From NCBI RefSeq assembly GCF_030817535.1, contig NZ_JAUSZL010000002.1, positions 3,348,001 to 3,412,000 of the forward strand: a stretch of 64,000 nucleotides of DNA, read 5' to 3'. The translations under genes were made by a program, and so were the position numbers. This document shows, one piece after another, positions 34,725 through 43,459 of this stretch. The notes under the pieces are model-generated. The model saw only the letters and a program-made list of their open reading frames with translations, was not told the DNA's origin and did no database searches. Source of the stretch: Streptomyces sp. V3I8 (GTDB lineage: Bacteria; Actinomycetota; Actinomycetes; Streptomycetales; Streptomycetaceae). Within the stretch, counting starts at the first letter, position 1, and each line of letters starts with the position of its first letter.

Positions 34725-35015
34725 CGCGGGGTCGGGGGCGCGGAGTCTGATACGCCCTCCGGCGCGGCGGGCGGCGAGCTGCATCCGGGCCAGGGCGTCG
34801 ACCGTCGTCAGGCCCGGTGGTCCGAGACCGGCCACGTCGCAGACCACGACGCGGGCTCCGGTGTGCTCCAGCCGTGCGCGCACGGCCTCGCACAGCCTCG
34901 GCACCTCGTCCCTGGCGACGGGGCCCGGCAGTACGAGTACGGCGGGTGTCTTGGCGTCCACGTGCGGTAGACCGGGCGGTCGGCCGGAACTCATCGCTCG
35001 GCCGGGCAAGATCAC
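34608..35015 (-). CDS. STAS-domain protein (anti-sigma antagonist-like)
   Basis: About 135 residues (128 if the ATG at 34994 is used). STAS fold: AVLVLPGPVARDEVPRLCEAVRARL, VVVCDVAGLGPPGLTTVDALARMQLAARRAGG, IRLRAPDPALRALLALVGL. The phosphorylatable serine position of SpoIIAA-type proteins reads GPPGLTTVD, with Thr residues available. The gene's last 117 bases are antisense to the end of the sigma-factor gene. It has no adjacent anti-sigma kinase. A weak AGG site precedes the GTG at 35015. Confidence 0.75.
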   Translation of the reverse strand: MILPGRAMSSGRPPGLPHVDAKTPAVLVLPGPVARDEVPRLCEAVRARLEHTGARVVVCDVAGLGPPGLTTVDALARMQLAARRAGGRIRLRAPDPALRALLALVGLRFETEGQPEQREPPLRVEEAVEPGDAPL

Positions 35016-35136
35016 ATTGACCTGGGCATGTCCTGACCCGGAGGGTTAGGTGTATGCCCCACGAACCGGCGCCCGCCGCACCGCGAACACCGGCCCCAGA
35101 TCTCCTCCGGGAACTCCGGGAACCCCGGGAGGTGCC

Positions 35137-36057
35137 GTGCAAGGGGTGCTGAACGGGTTCGCGGTCATCGCCGTCGTCATCGGGGTCGGCTACCTGATCG
35201 GGCGGCGGGGGTATCTCGGCGACAACGGGCGGGAGGTGCTGACCAAGCTCGCGTTCCATGTCGCCACGCCCGCGCTGCTCTTCACCACCCTCGCGCGGGC
35301 CGACCTGTCGGTGATCCTGTCGAGCCGGCTGCTGGTCACGGCGGTCAGCACGTTCGCGGTGGCCGGGATCTTCGTCGCGGTCGGTGCCGTACGCCGGTGG
35401 GGTGTGGGCCGTACGACGATCGGCGCGCTCTGCTCCAGCTACGTCAACGCGGGCAATCTCGGTATCCCGATCGCCGTGTACGTCCTCGGGGACGCCTCGC
35501 TCGTGGCGCCGGTCCTGCTGTTCCAGCAGATCGTGATGACCCCGGTCGCCCTGACGGTCCTCGACCTGTCGGGCGCGGGCGAGAAGCAGTCGCTCTGGCG
35601 GCGGGTGACCGTTCCCGTCCGCAACCCCATCGCCATCGGCTCGCTGTCCGGGGTGGCCGTCTCGGCGACCGGGCTCACCGTCCCCGGTCCCGTCATGGAC
35701 CCGCTGACCCTGATCGGCAACATGTCGGTGCCGGCGGTGCTCCTCGCCTTCGGCATCTCCCTGTGCGGCAGCACGATGCCGGGCCGCGGGGCCGACCGGG
35801 CGCCCGTGCTGCTCTCCGTCGCCCTCAAGTCGGTGGGCCAGCCGCTGGCGGCCTGGGCCCTGGCGGCGGGGGTCTTCGGGCTGCGGGGCGAGCCCCTGCT
35901 CGACGTGGTGGTCACCTCGGCGCTGCCGGCCGCGCAGAACCTCTACACGTACGCCTCGCGCTACCGGGTCGGCGAGGTCCTGGCCCGCGAGTCGATCCTG
36001 CTGTCGACGATGCTGGCGGTGCCGGTACTGGTGGTGATCGCGGCGCTGCTGGGGTGA
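35137..36057 (+). CDS. AEC-family (auxin efflux carrier) transporter
   Basis: 306 residues and about 10 helices: GVLNGFAVIAVVIGVGYLIGRRG, LAFHVATPALLFTTLARAD, the conserved SSYVNAGNLGIPIAVYVLG in the middle, VRNPIAIGSLSGV, MSVPAVLLAFGISLCG, and TSALPAAQNLYTYASRY near the end. Start GTG with GGGAGG four bases upstream. AEC members export organic acids or similar anions; the substrate here is unknown. Confidence 0.88.
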   Translation: MQGVLNGFAVIAVVIGVGYLIGRRGYLGDNGREVLTKLAFHVATPALLFTTLARADLSVILSSRLLVTAVSTFAVAGIFVAVGAVRRWGVGRTTIGALCSSYVNAGNLGIPIAVYVLGDASLVAPVLLFQQIVMTPVALTVLDLSGAGEKQSLWRRVTVPVRNPIAIGSLSGVAVSATGLTVPGPVMDPLTLIGNMSVPAVLLAFGISLCGSTMPGRGADRAPVLLSVALKSVGQPLAAWALAAGVFGLRGEPLLDVVVTSALPAAQNLYTYASRYRVGEVLARESILLSTMLAVPVLVVIAALLG

Positions 36058-36063
36058 CGTCCC

Positions 36064-36270
36064 TCAGCCGACGCCCGGCCCGGCGGACGCTCGGTGCACG
36101 GGAAAGGCGCTCGTGTCGAGCTTGAGGTCGAAGGGCTCCGGCAACGCGATCCGTTCGCCGAACTTTCCGGCGTGCAGGACCCGGTAGACGTCACCCTGGG
36201 GCACGTCACCGATCACAGCATGCCGAACGGGACCGGCGGCCGGCCACCGATCCCGTTCACCCGTACAAGG
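36064..36270 (-). pseudogene. C-terminal remnant of a Uma2-like (DUF820) endonuclease-fold gene
   Basis: One minus-strand frame reads VIGDVPQGDVYRVLHAGK, then FGERIALPEPFDLKLDTSAF and a short tail to a TGA at 36064. This is the pattern of the last 40-50 residues of Streptomyces Uma2-family proteins (LPEPFxLxLDTxxF). No N-terminal or catalytic part exists upstream, because deoA ends at 36281. I read it as a decayed fragment. It could also be chance; only a homology search would settle it. Confidence 0.4.
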
Positions 36271-36280
36271 AAACCGCAGG

Positions 36281-37558
36281 TCAGGCGATACGTTCCCGCA
36301 CCACCGGCGCCGCCGTGAACGCCGTGCCGGGTGCCGCCACGTCGTACGAGCCCGTCACCGCCTCCAGCGCGTACGCGAAGCGCTCGGGGGTGTCCGTGTG
36401 GAGGGTGAGGAGCGGCTGGCCCTCGGTCACCGTGTCGCCCGGCTTGGCGTGGAGCTCGACGCCCGCGGCGGCCTGCACCGGGTCCTCCTTGCGGGCGCGG
36501 CCCGCGCCCAGGCGCCAGGCGGCGACGCCGATGTCGTAGGCGTCGAGGCGGGTCAGGACGCCCGAGGCCCCCGCCTTCACCACGTGCTGTTCCCTCGACG
36601 TGGGCAGCGGGGCGTCCGGGTCGCCGCCCTGGGCGGAGATCATGCGGCGCCAGGCGTCCATCGCCGAGCCGTCGGCCAGCGCCTTCGCCGGGTCGGCGTC
36701 CTCGATGCCCGCCGCCTCCAGCATCTCGCGGGCCAGCGCGAGGGTCAGCTCGACGACGTCGGCCGGGCCGCCGCCCGCCAGGACCTCGACCGACTCGCGG
36801 ACCTCCAGGGCGTTGCCCGCGGTCAGGCCGAGCGGGGTCGACATGTCCGTCAGCAGGGCGACCGTCCGCACGCCGTGGTCCGTGCCGAGGCCGACCATCG
36901 TGGCGGCCAGCTCGCGGGCGTCCTCGATCGTCTTCATGAAGGCGCCGGTGCCGACCTTCACGTCCAGGACGAGCGAGCCCGTGCCCTCCGCGATCTTCTT
37001 CGACATGATGGAGGACGCGATCAGCGGGATCGCCTCGACCGTGCCGGTCACGTCACGCAGCGCGTAGAGCTTCTTGTCCGCCGGGGCCAGGCCGTCGCCC
37101 GCGGCGCAGATCACCGCGCCGACCTCGTCCAGGACGGAGAGCATCTCCTCGTTGGACAGGAGCGCGCGCCAGCCGGGGATCGACTCCAGCTTGTCGAGGG
37201 TGCCGCCGGTGTGGCCGAGACCCCGGCCGGACAGCTGCGGGACCGCCGCGCCGCAGGCCGCCACGAGCGGCGCGAGCGGGAGCGTGATCTTGTCGCCGAC
37301 GCCGCCCGTCGAGTGCTTGTCGGCCGTCGGGCGGGACAGGGACGAGAAGTCCATGCGCTCGCCGGAGGCGATCATCGCGGCCGTCCAGGTGGAGATCTCC
37401 CGGCGGTTCATGCCGTTGAGCAGGATCGCCATGTTGAGGGCGGCCATCTGGTAGTCGGCGACCTCACCGCGCGTGTAGGCGTCGATGACCCAGTCGATCT
37501 GCTCGTCGCTGAACTCGCCGCGGTCCCGCTTGGTGCGGATGACGGAGATGGCGTCCAT
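36281..37558 (-). CDS. deoA: Thymidine phosphorylase
   Basis: 425 residues, pyrimidine nucleoside phosphorylase family. Signature motifs: SGERMDFSSLSRPTADKHST, GGVGDKITLPLAPLVAACG, LSGRGLGHTGGTLDKLESIPG (family signature), DVKVGTGAFMKT, and a C-terminal lipoyl-like swivel domain (GDTVTEGQPLLTLHTD). Releases thymine/uracil and deoxyribose-1-phosphate. It is the last gene of the ABC-permease-cdd operon, 80 bases after cdd, with a hairpin in the gap. Confidence 0.95.
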   Translation of the reverse strand: MDAISVIRTKRDRGEFSDEQIDWVIDAYTRGEVADYQMAALNMAILLNGMNRREISTWTAAMIASGERMDFSSLSRPTADKHSTGGVGDKITLPLAPLVAACGAAVPQLSGRGLGHTGGTLDKLESIPGWRALLSNEEMLSVLDEVGAVICAAGDGLAPADKKLYALRDVTGTVEAIPLIASSIMSKKIAEGTGSLVLDVKVGTGAFMKTIEDARELAATMVGLGTDHGVRTVALLTDMSTPLGLTAGNALEVRESVEVLAGGGPADVVELTLALAREMLEAAGIEDADPAKALADGSAMDAWRRMISAQGGDPDAPLPTSREQHVVKAGASGVLTRLDAYDIGVAAWRLGAGRARKEDPVQAAAGVELHAKPGDTVTEGQPLLTLHTDTPERFAYALEAVTGSYDVAAPGTAFTAAPVVRERIA

Positions 37559-37584
37559 GGCTGTGGCTTCCCTTCAGAAGTGCA

Positions 37585-37631
37585 GCGGCCCCTCCCGGTG
37601 TCCTTGACGACACACGATACGGAGGGGCCGC
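37585..37631 (-). other. Intercistronic hairpin between cdd and deoA
   Basis: An 11-bp perfect stem (37585-37595 with 37621-37631) encloses a second small stem (GTGTC with GACAC, 37598-37613). On the operon transcript it sits between the cdd stop and the deoA start. It could protect, attenuate or set the ratio of the two products; there is no U-run. Confidence 0.6.
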
Positions 37632-37638
37632 ACATGAA

Positions 37639-38052
37639 TTACCTGGTGAGGTGCTCAGGACCGAAGGCCTGCGGCAGCATCTCGGAGAGCGGGAGGAGAC
37701 CGGCCGGGGTCTCCAGGATCAGATCGGGGCCGCCGAACTCGTACAGCAGCTGGCGGCAGCGGCCGCACGGGACGAGGATCTCGCCGTGGCCGTCCACGCA
37801 CGTGAAGTGCGTGAGCCGGCCGCCCCCGGTGTTCTGCAGCTGCGAGACCAGGCCGCACTCGGCGCACAGGCCGAGCCCGTACGAGGCGTTCTCCACGTTG
37901 CACCCGGAGACCACCCGGCCGTCGTCGACCAGGGCCGCGACCCCGACCGGGTAGCCCGAGTAGGGGGCGTACGCACGGGACATCGCCTCGCGCGCCACCT
38001 CCCGCAGGGCCTCCCAGTCGACGGCCGCGGTACCGGACCCGGACGCCGTCAC
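37639..38052 (-). CDS. cdd: Cytidine deaminase
   Basis: 137 residues, homotetrameric cytidine deaminase family. Zinc ligands and catalytic Glu: CNVENASYGLGLCAECG (about residues 51-67, with Cys and the AE motif) and VPCGRCRQLLYEFG (residues 94-107). Substrate-binding SGYPVGVAAL near the N-terminus. Start GTG overlaps the upstream permease stop (GTGA). It deaminates cytidine/deoxycytidine to uridine forms for DeoA. Confidence 0.95.
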   Translation of the reverse strand: MTASGSGTAAVDWEALREVAREAMSRAYAPYSGYPVGVAALVDDGRVVSGCNVENASYGLGLCAECGLVSQLQNTGGGRLTHFTCVDGHGEILVPCGRCRQLLYEFGGPDLILETPAGLLPLSEMLPQAFGPEHLTR

Positions 38053-39311
38053 TTGCCCTGCCCCCGCCGGTAGGGCATGCCGTCCGCCTTCGGCATCCGC
38101 AGGCGCTGCGCGGACAGGGCGAGGACGAGCAGCGTGACGACGTACGGGGTGGCGGTGACGACCTGGTTCGGGACCTCGTTGGTGGTCGCGTACCAGAGGA
38201 AGACGAGGACTCCGAGGACCCCGGTGACCGCCGCGTGGACGTACCGCTTCTTCCACACGAACCAGGCCGCGCCGATGATCAGCAGCAGCGCCAGGAGCAG
38301 GAGCAGCGCGTGGACGTTGGTGCCGCCGCCGCGCAGCTTGAGGCTGTCGGTGTAGCCGAACAGGCCGGCGCCGAGGGCGAGGCCGCCCGGCATCCAGTTG
38401 CCGAAGATCATCGCGGCGAGGCCGATGTAGCCGCGGCCGCCGGTCTGGCCCTCCAGGTAGATGTTGGAGGCGACGAGGGAGAGGAAGGCGCCGCCGAGGC
38501 CGGCGAAGCCGCCGGAGATGACCACGGCGAGGTACTTGTACTTGTAGACGTTGACGCCGAGGGACTCGGCGGCCACCGGGTTCTCGCCGCAGGAGCGCAG
38601 GCGCAGGCCGAAGGAGGTGCGCCACAGCACCCACCAGGTGAGCGGGACGAGCGCGACGGCGACCACGGTGAGCGGCGACAGGTTGGTGAAGATGCCGCCG
38701 ATGAGTCCTGCGAGGTCGGAGACCAGGAACCAGTGTTTGCCGTTGAGGGTCTGCAGCCAGTCCGAGAGCCCCGGGATGTCGAAGGTGCCGAGCGACTCGA
38801 CGGGCGGCGACTGCTTGGACGTGCCGCCCTCCTCGCCCTCGAAGGCGAAGGTCGACAGGTAGCGGGTGGCGCCGAGGGCCAGGATGTTGATGGCCACACC
38901 GGAGACGATGTGGTTGACGTTGAAGGTGACGGTCACCACCGCGTGCAGCAGGCCGCCGAGGGCGCCGCCGACGATGCCGAAGGCGACACCGGCCCACGGG
39001 CCCCACTGGAAGCCGGCCCAGGCACCGAACCAGGTGCCGAGGATCATCATGCCCTCGAGGCCGATGTTGACGACGCCCGCGCGCTCGGCCCACAGGCCGC
39101 CGAGGCCGGCGAGGCCGATCGGCACGGCCAGGCGCAGGGCGGTGGACATCTGGCCGGTCGAGGTGATGCCGTTGGCGTCGGTGACGAGCCGGACGACGGA
39201 GACGAGGACCAGCAGGCCCGCGACGAGCAGGAGCAGGACCGGGAGCGAGATACGGCGGCGGCCCCGGGCGGGCTTGGGCGCCTGCGGCTTGGCGACGGTC
39301 GAGGTGCTCAT
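38049..39311 (-). CDS. Nucleoside ABC transporter permease 2 (BmpA-type)
   Basis: 420 residues, BPD_transp_2 family. About nine to ten helices after a basic N-terminus: VLLLLVAGLLVLVSVVRLVTD, then the conserved LAVPIGLAGLGGLWAERAGVVNIGLEGMM, FNVNHIVSGVAINILALGATR, RSCGENPVAAESLGVNVYKYK and SGGFAGLGGAFLSL. Pairs with the permease encoded just upstream; the two genes overlap by four bases (ATGA). Part of a simple-sugar/nucleoside importer of the NupQ/YufQ type. Confidence 0.93.
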   Translation of the reverse strand: MSTSTVAKPQAPKPARGRRRISLPVLLLLVAGLLVLVSVVRLVTDANGITSTGQMSTALRLAVPIGLAGLGGLWAERAGVVNIGLEGMMILGTWFGAWAGFQWGPWAGVAFGIVGGALGGLLHAVVTVTFNVNHIVSGVAINILALGATRYLSTFAFEGEEGGTSKQSPPVESLGTFDIPGLSDWLQTLNGKHWFLVSDLAGLIGGIFTNLSPLTVVAVALVPLTWWVLWRTSFGLRLRSCGENPVAAESLGVNVYKYKYLAVVISGGFAGLGGAFLSLVASNIYLEGQTGGRGYIGLAAMIFGNWMPGGLALGAGLFGYTDSLKLRGGGTNVHALLLLLALLLIIGAAWFVWKKRYVHAAVTGVLGVLVFLWYATTNEVPNQVVTATPYVVTLLVLALSAQRLRMPKADGMPYRRGQGK

Positions 39312-40432
39312 CGGGCAGCCACCTCCTTCTTGGAGTTGTCGTTGGCGGCGGCAGCGGCCAGTTCGGCGCCGACCCGGCGCTGCTGGCGGCGCAGGCCCCA
39401 GACGCGTACGGCCTCGTAGGAGACGACGACCGCGATCACGATGAGACCCTGCATGATCACCGCGATCTCCTTGTCGTACGCGACCGGGGTCGCGTAGTCG
39501 AGGGCGGGCGAGGCCTTGTCGAGGAAGGCGACCAGCAGGGCGGCGAAGGCGATGCCGACCGGGTTGTTGCGGCCGAGCAGCGCGATGGTGATGCCGGTGA
39601 AGCCGAGGCCGGTCGGGAAGGACAGGCTGTAGGTGTGGGCGTCGCCGAGGAGGATCGGCAGGCCCGCGAGGCCGGCCATGCCGCCGGAGATCAGCATCGC
39701 GGTGAGGACCATGCGCTTGGCGTCCACGCCGGAGGCGGCGGCCGCGGTCTCGGAGGCGCCGGTGGCGCGCAGGTCGAAGCCGAAGCGGGTGCGGTTGAGG
39801 ACCAGCCAGTACAGGACGCCCGCGAGGACGGCGATCAGGGTGAAGCCGTAGATCTCGCCCGCGTCGCCCATGTCGAAGCCCGGGAACCAGCCGGACTCCT
39901 TCATCACGCCGGTGGTCTGGTTGTTGCCGAGCGGCTGCCCCCAGACCTCGGTGAGGGTGAGGTAGCCGATGAGGCTGGTGGCGATCGCGTTGAGCATGAT
40001 CGTCGCGACGACCTCGCTCACGCCGCGGGTCACCTTGAGGACACCCGCGATACCGGCCCAGAAGGCACCGGTGAGCACGGCGATCAGCATCAGGAACGGG
40101 ATCTGCAGGGCGGCGGGCAGCGAGACGTGCGCGCCGACGACCGCGGTCATCATGGCGGCGAGGCGGTACTGGCCGTCGACGCCGATGTTGAAGAGGTTCA
40201 TGCGGAAGCCGACGGCGACCGCGAGGGCGGCGAGGTAGTAGACGCCGGCCTGGTTGATGATCAGGACCTGGACGTCGGCGAATCCGGCCTGCTCGAACAT
40301 CAGGGTGTACGGCTCGATCGGGCTCTTGCCCGACGCGATCAGCACGAACGAGGTCAGCACCACGGCCGCCACGAGCGCGATGACCGGTCCGGCCACCGCG
40401 AGGAGCACCCGCTCCTTGTCGAACTTCTTCAT
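39308..40432 (-). CDS. Nucleoside ABC transporter permease 1 (BmpA-type)
   Basis: 374 residues. Helical membrane protein of the BPD_transp_2 family: VLLAVAGPVIALVAAVVLTSFV, FRMNLFNIGVDGQYRLAAMM, VTRGVSEVVATIMLNAIATSL, RATGASETAAAASGVDAKRM, SGGMAGLAGLPILLG. The FNIGVDGQ stretch is the counterpart of NIGLEGM in its partner. Start ATG overlaps the ATPase stop. Resembles YufP/NupP-type nucleoside permeases; the linked deaminase and phosphorylase support nucleosides as substrate. Confidence 0.93.
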   Translation of the reverse strand: MKKFDKERVLLAVAGPVIALVAAVVLTSFVLIASGKSPIEPYTLMFEQAGFADVQVLIINQAGVYYLAALAVAVGFRMNLFNIGVDGQYRLAAMMTAVVGAHVSLPAALQIPFLMLIAVLTGAFWAGIAGVLKVTRGVSEVVATIMLNAIATSLIGYLTLTEVWGQPLGNNQTTGVMKESGWFPGFDMGDAGEIYGFTLIAVLAGVLYWLVLNRTRFGFDLRATGASETAAAASGVDAKRMVLTAMLISGGMAGLAGLPILLGDAHTYSLSFPTGLGFTGITIALLGRNNPVGIAFAALLVAFLDKASPALDYATPVAYDKEIAVIMQGLIVIAVVVSYEAVRVWGLRRQQRRVGAELAAAAANDNSKKEVAAR

Positions 40433-42081
40433 CGGGCCTCGTCCTCCGGGGCTTCCTGTGCGTGCTCTGCGCGCTCCGCGGGCCCGTGCCCGACGTGCTC
40501 CAGGTGTCCGGAGGCGGCGCCGGTCATGGCCGAACCGAGTTCCTCCGGGGTGACGGCCGCCGGGTCGGCGTCCGCGACGAGCCTGCCGTTGTAGATCACC
40601 CGGAGAGTGTCGGAGAGACCGATCAGCTCGTCCAGGTCGGCGGAGATCAGCAGCACCGCGAGACCCTCGCGGCGGGCCTCGCGGATCTGGTCCCAGATCG
40701 CGGCCTGCGCGCCGACGTCCACCCCGCGGGTGGGGTGGGCGGCGATCAGGAAGCGGGGCTTGTGGCTCATCTCGCGGCCGACGATCAGCTTCTGCTGGTT
40801 GCCGCCGGACAGGGAGGCCGCGGTGACGTCGATGCCGGGCGTACGGACGTCGTACTCCTCGACGATGCGGCGGGTGTCGGCCTGGGCGCCCTTGGGGTCC
40901 AGCCAGAAGCCCTTGCTGTTGGGCTTCTCGGTGACGTGGCCCAGGATGCGGTTCTCCCACAGCGGGGCTTCCAGCAGCAGGCCGTGGCGGTGGCGGTCCT
41001 CGGGGATGTAGCCGACGCCCTGCTCGCGGCGCCTGCGGGTGGGCCAGGAGGTGATCTCCTCGCCGAGGAAGCGGACGGTGCCGGAGTCGGCGTTCTTGAG
41101 GCCGATCAGGGCGTCGACCAGTTCGGTCTGGCCGTTGCCCTCGACGCCGGCGATGCCCATGACCTCACCGGCGTGGATGGTGAAGGTGACGTCGTCCAGG
41201 ACGCGCTTGGCGTCGCCGCCGGCCGCGTCGCCCGCGAGGGATCCGACGGCCGGGGTGTCACCGACGGTCCCGGTCTCGCCGAGCGAGGCGCCGCCGACCG
41301 CGTACACGGTGAGGCCCTCGACCTGGATGACGGGCTTGTCGGTGACCGTCGACTCGGCGGTCTCCGGGGTGGGCAGTTCGCTGCCGACCATCATCTCGGC
41401 GAGCTGCCGGGAGGTGGTCTCGGCGGGGACGGCCGTGCCGACCGTCGTGCCGCGGCGGATGACGGTGATCTCGTCGGCGACCGACAGGACCTCGCCCAGC
41501 TTGTGGGAGATGAAGATGACGGACAGGCCCTCGGCCTTGAGCTCGCGGAGGTTGTCGAACAGCGCGTCGACCTCCTGCGGCACCAGGACGGCGGTGGGCT
41601 CGTCCAGGATGAGGATGCGGGCGCCGCGGTAGAGGACCTTGAGGATCTCCACGCGCTGGCGGTCGGCGACCCCGAGGTCCTCGACGAGGGCGTCCGGGCG
41701 CACGCCGAGGCCGTACCGCTCGGAGATCTCCCCGATCTTCTGACGGGCCGCGCCGCCGATGCCGTAGAGCTTCTCGCTGCCCAGGACGACGTTCTCGAGG
41801 ACGGTGAGGTAGTCGGCCAGCATGAAGTGCTGGTGGACCATGCCGATGCCGCGCGTGATGGCGTCGGCGGGGCTGGTGAAGGCGACCTGCTCGCCGTCGA
41901 CCGCGATGGTGCCCTCGTCCGGCTTCTGCATGCCGTAGAGGATTTTCATCAGGGTCGACTTGCCGGCCCCGTTCTCGCCGACGAGGGCGTGCACGGTGCC
42001 CCTGCGGACGGACAGGTGGATGTCGTGGTTGGCGACGACACCCGGGAAGCGCTTGGTGATCCCCGCCAGTTCGACCGACAC
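40429..42081 (-). CDS. Nucleoside ABC transporter ATP-binding protein (tandem NBDs)
   Basis: At least 550 residues with two ATPase halves as in sugar/nucleoside importers. First half: Walker A LVGENGAGKSTLMK, Q-loop VHQHFMLADYLTV, Walker B ILILDEPTAVLVPQE; its signature is degenerate (LGVADRQRVEILKVL). Second half: GIAGVEGNGQTELVDALIG in place of a full Walker A, strict LSGGNQQKLIVGRE, and FLIAAHPTRGVDVGAQ. An extra loop near residues 245-275 is Gly/Thr/Val-rich. GTG 42081 is the only canonical start, but its GGAG is 12 bases away; an in-frame ATC at 42135 has AAGGAG six bases before it (see findings). First gene of the operon under the palindrome at 42163. Confidence 0.93.
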   Translation of the reverse strand: MSVELAGITKRFPGVVANHDIHLSVRRGTVHALVGENGAGKSTLMKILYGMQKPDEGTIAVDGEQVAFTSPADAITRGIGMVHQHFMLADYLTVLENVVLGSEKLYGIGGAARQKIGEISERYGLGVRPDALVEDLGVADRQRVEILKVLYRGARILILDEPTAVLVPQEVDALFDNLRELKAEGLSVIFISHKLGEVLSVADEITVIRRGTTVGTAVPAETTSRQLAEMMVGSELPTPETAESTVTDKPVIQVEGLTVYAVGGASLGETGTVGDTPAVGSLAGDAAGGDAKRVLDDVTFTIHAGEVMGIAGVEGNGQTELVDALIGLKNADSGTVRFLGEEITSWPTRRRREQGVGYIPEDRHRHGLLLEAPLWENRILGHVTEKPNSKGFWLDPKGAQADTRRIVEEYDVRTPGIDVTAASLSGGNQQKLIVGREMSHKPRFLIAAHPTRGVDVGAQAAIWDQIREARREGLAVLLISADLDELIGLSDTLRVIYNGRLVADADPAAVTPEELGSAMTGAASGHLEHVGHGPAERAEHAQEAPEDEAR

Positions 42082-42162
42082 GGCGGACTGTGACTCCGGC
42101 TGTGCGGCGAGCGGGGGGCTGCTGGACGCGTCGATGGCGTACTCCTTGGAAAAGGGGCCTGT

Positions 42163-42174
42163 CTACGCGCGTAG
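42163..42174. promoter_or_regulatory. Nucleoside-regulon palindrome upstream of the ABC-cdd-deoA operon
   Basis: CTACGCGCGTAG, perfect, 28 bases before the candidate ATC start and 82 before the GTG. On the minus strand its right end overlaps TAGACA, a possible -10 box like the TAGATA at deoC. Confidence 0.75.
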
Positions 42175-42354
42175 CGCCCCTGCTTCGACTACTGCTGCGG
42201 AGTCGGATGTTCCGGGCACATCCAGGCATATCCATGCCTCCCGGGCAGACCCGGATCATCCGCCGCGCGAACGGGGCGCGGGAAGGCCATCCTTCCCACA
42301 CCCCGTTTTCGCGACCGTAACGCTGCCATTACAGCGCCTGATTGACCACGGTTA

Positions 42355-43404
42355 CTACGAGGTCTTCACCTTGATCGTGCCGTCGTTGATGCCGTCGGTG
42401 GCCTTCTTCAGGGCCTCCTGCAGCTTGGCGTTCCCCTTGAAGTCGGGGTTCGAGTCCGCCAGGCCCACGCCGCCGGTCTTGAGGGAGGCACGCACCACAC
42501 CGGTCTCGGGCTTGCCGTCCTGGACCGACTTGGCGAGGTTGTAGACCGCGCCCGCCACGTCCTTGGTGGCCGAGGTGAGGATGTACTGCTTGTACGCCTT
42601 GAGGGCGTCCTGGCTGTACTGGTCGGAGTCGACGCCGATCGCCCACACCTTGGCGGCGGCGGCGGCCTCGATGACACCCTGGCCGGACAGGCCCGCGGCG
42701 TGGTAGACCACGTCGGCGCCGTCCTCGATCTGGCCCTCGGCGGCGGTCCTGCCCTTGTCGGGGCTGGCGAAGCCGCCGTCCTCGGCCTTCTCGGTGAGGA
42801 ACTGCGAGACGACCTTGATCTTCGGGTTCGTGTCCGCGACGCCCTGCTTGTAGCCGGCCTCGAACTTGTGGATCAGCGGGATGTCCACGCCGCCGACGAA
42901 GCCGACGGTCTTCGACTTGGTGGTGAGGGCCGCCGTGACACCCGCGAGGTAGGAGGCCTGCTCCTCGTGGAAGACCATGTCCGCGACGTTCTTCTTGTTG
43001 ATCGTCTCGTCGTCGACGATGCCGAAGGTCGTGTCGGGGAACTTCTCGGAGGCCTCGGCGACGGCCGGCGCGTAGGCGTAGCCGACGCCCACCACCGGGT
43101 TGTAGCCGGCCTTGGCCAGCGTCGCCAGGCGCTGCACCTTGTCGGCGTCGGACTCGCCGTCGGTGGGCTCGACCGCCTTGGAGCCGTACTTGAACTCGGC
43201 GGCGGCCTTCTCCATGCCGGCGGTGGCGGCGTCGTTGAAGGACTGGTCGCCCTTGCCGCCGACGTCGTACGCGAGGGCTACGCCCTTGCTCTTGCCGTCG
43301 CCGCTGTCGGCGGCGTCGTTGGACGTGCCGCCGCAAGCAGCGAGGGCGGCGGTGAGGGTAGCGGTCGCAACGCCCGCGACAGCAATTCGGGACACCCGGC
43401 GCAT
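42355..43404 (-). CDS. BmpA-family nucleoside-binding lipoprotein 1
   Basis: 349 residues. Signal peptide with lipobox LAAC (Cys about residue 24), then a Med/BMP (PBP1-like) fold: VALAYDVGGKGDQSFNDAATAGMEKA, GVGYAYAPAVAEASEKFPDTTFGIVDD, FHEEQASYLAGVTAAL, FVGGVDIPLIHKFEAGYKQG, VVYHAAGLSGQGVIEAA, WAIGVDSDQYSQ. Relatives such as PnrA/BmpA bind purine nucleosides. AAGGAG lies 9 bases before the ATG. It has its own promoter and operator; it is next to, but apart from, the transporter operon whose substrate it should deliver. Confidence 0.94.
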   Translation of the reverse strand: MRRVSRIAVAGVATATLTAALAACGGTSNDAADSGDGKSKGVALAYDVGGKGDQSFNDAATAGMEKAAAEFKYGSKAVEPTDGESDADKVQRLATLAKAGYNPVVGVGYAYAPAVAEASEKFPDTTFGIVDDETINKKNVADMVFHEEQASYLAGVTAALTTKSKTVGFVGGVDIPLIHKFEAGYKQGVADTNPKIKVVSQFLTEKAEDGGFASPDKGRTAAEGQIEDGADVVYHAAGLSGQGVIEAAAAAKVWAIGVDSDQYSQDALKAYKQYILTSATKDVAGAVYNLAKSVQDGKPETGVVRASLKTGGVGLADSNPDFKGNAKLQEALKKATDGINDGTIKVKTS

Positions 43405-43459
43405 GGAACGTGACTCCTTAGTGCAAGCGCCCGTACCAGGCGCTGGTTCCGCCGCAGCG

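Noticed and set aside
36094..36318. Small plus-strand ORF between the AEC transporter and deoA
   Set aside because: No ribosome site and no protein-like pattern, and it runs into the deoA stop region; the minus strand carries the better (remnant) signal.
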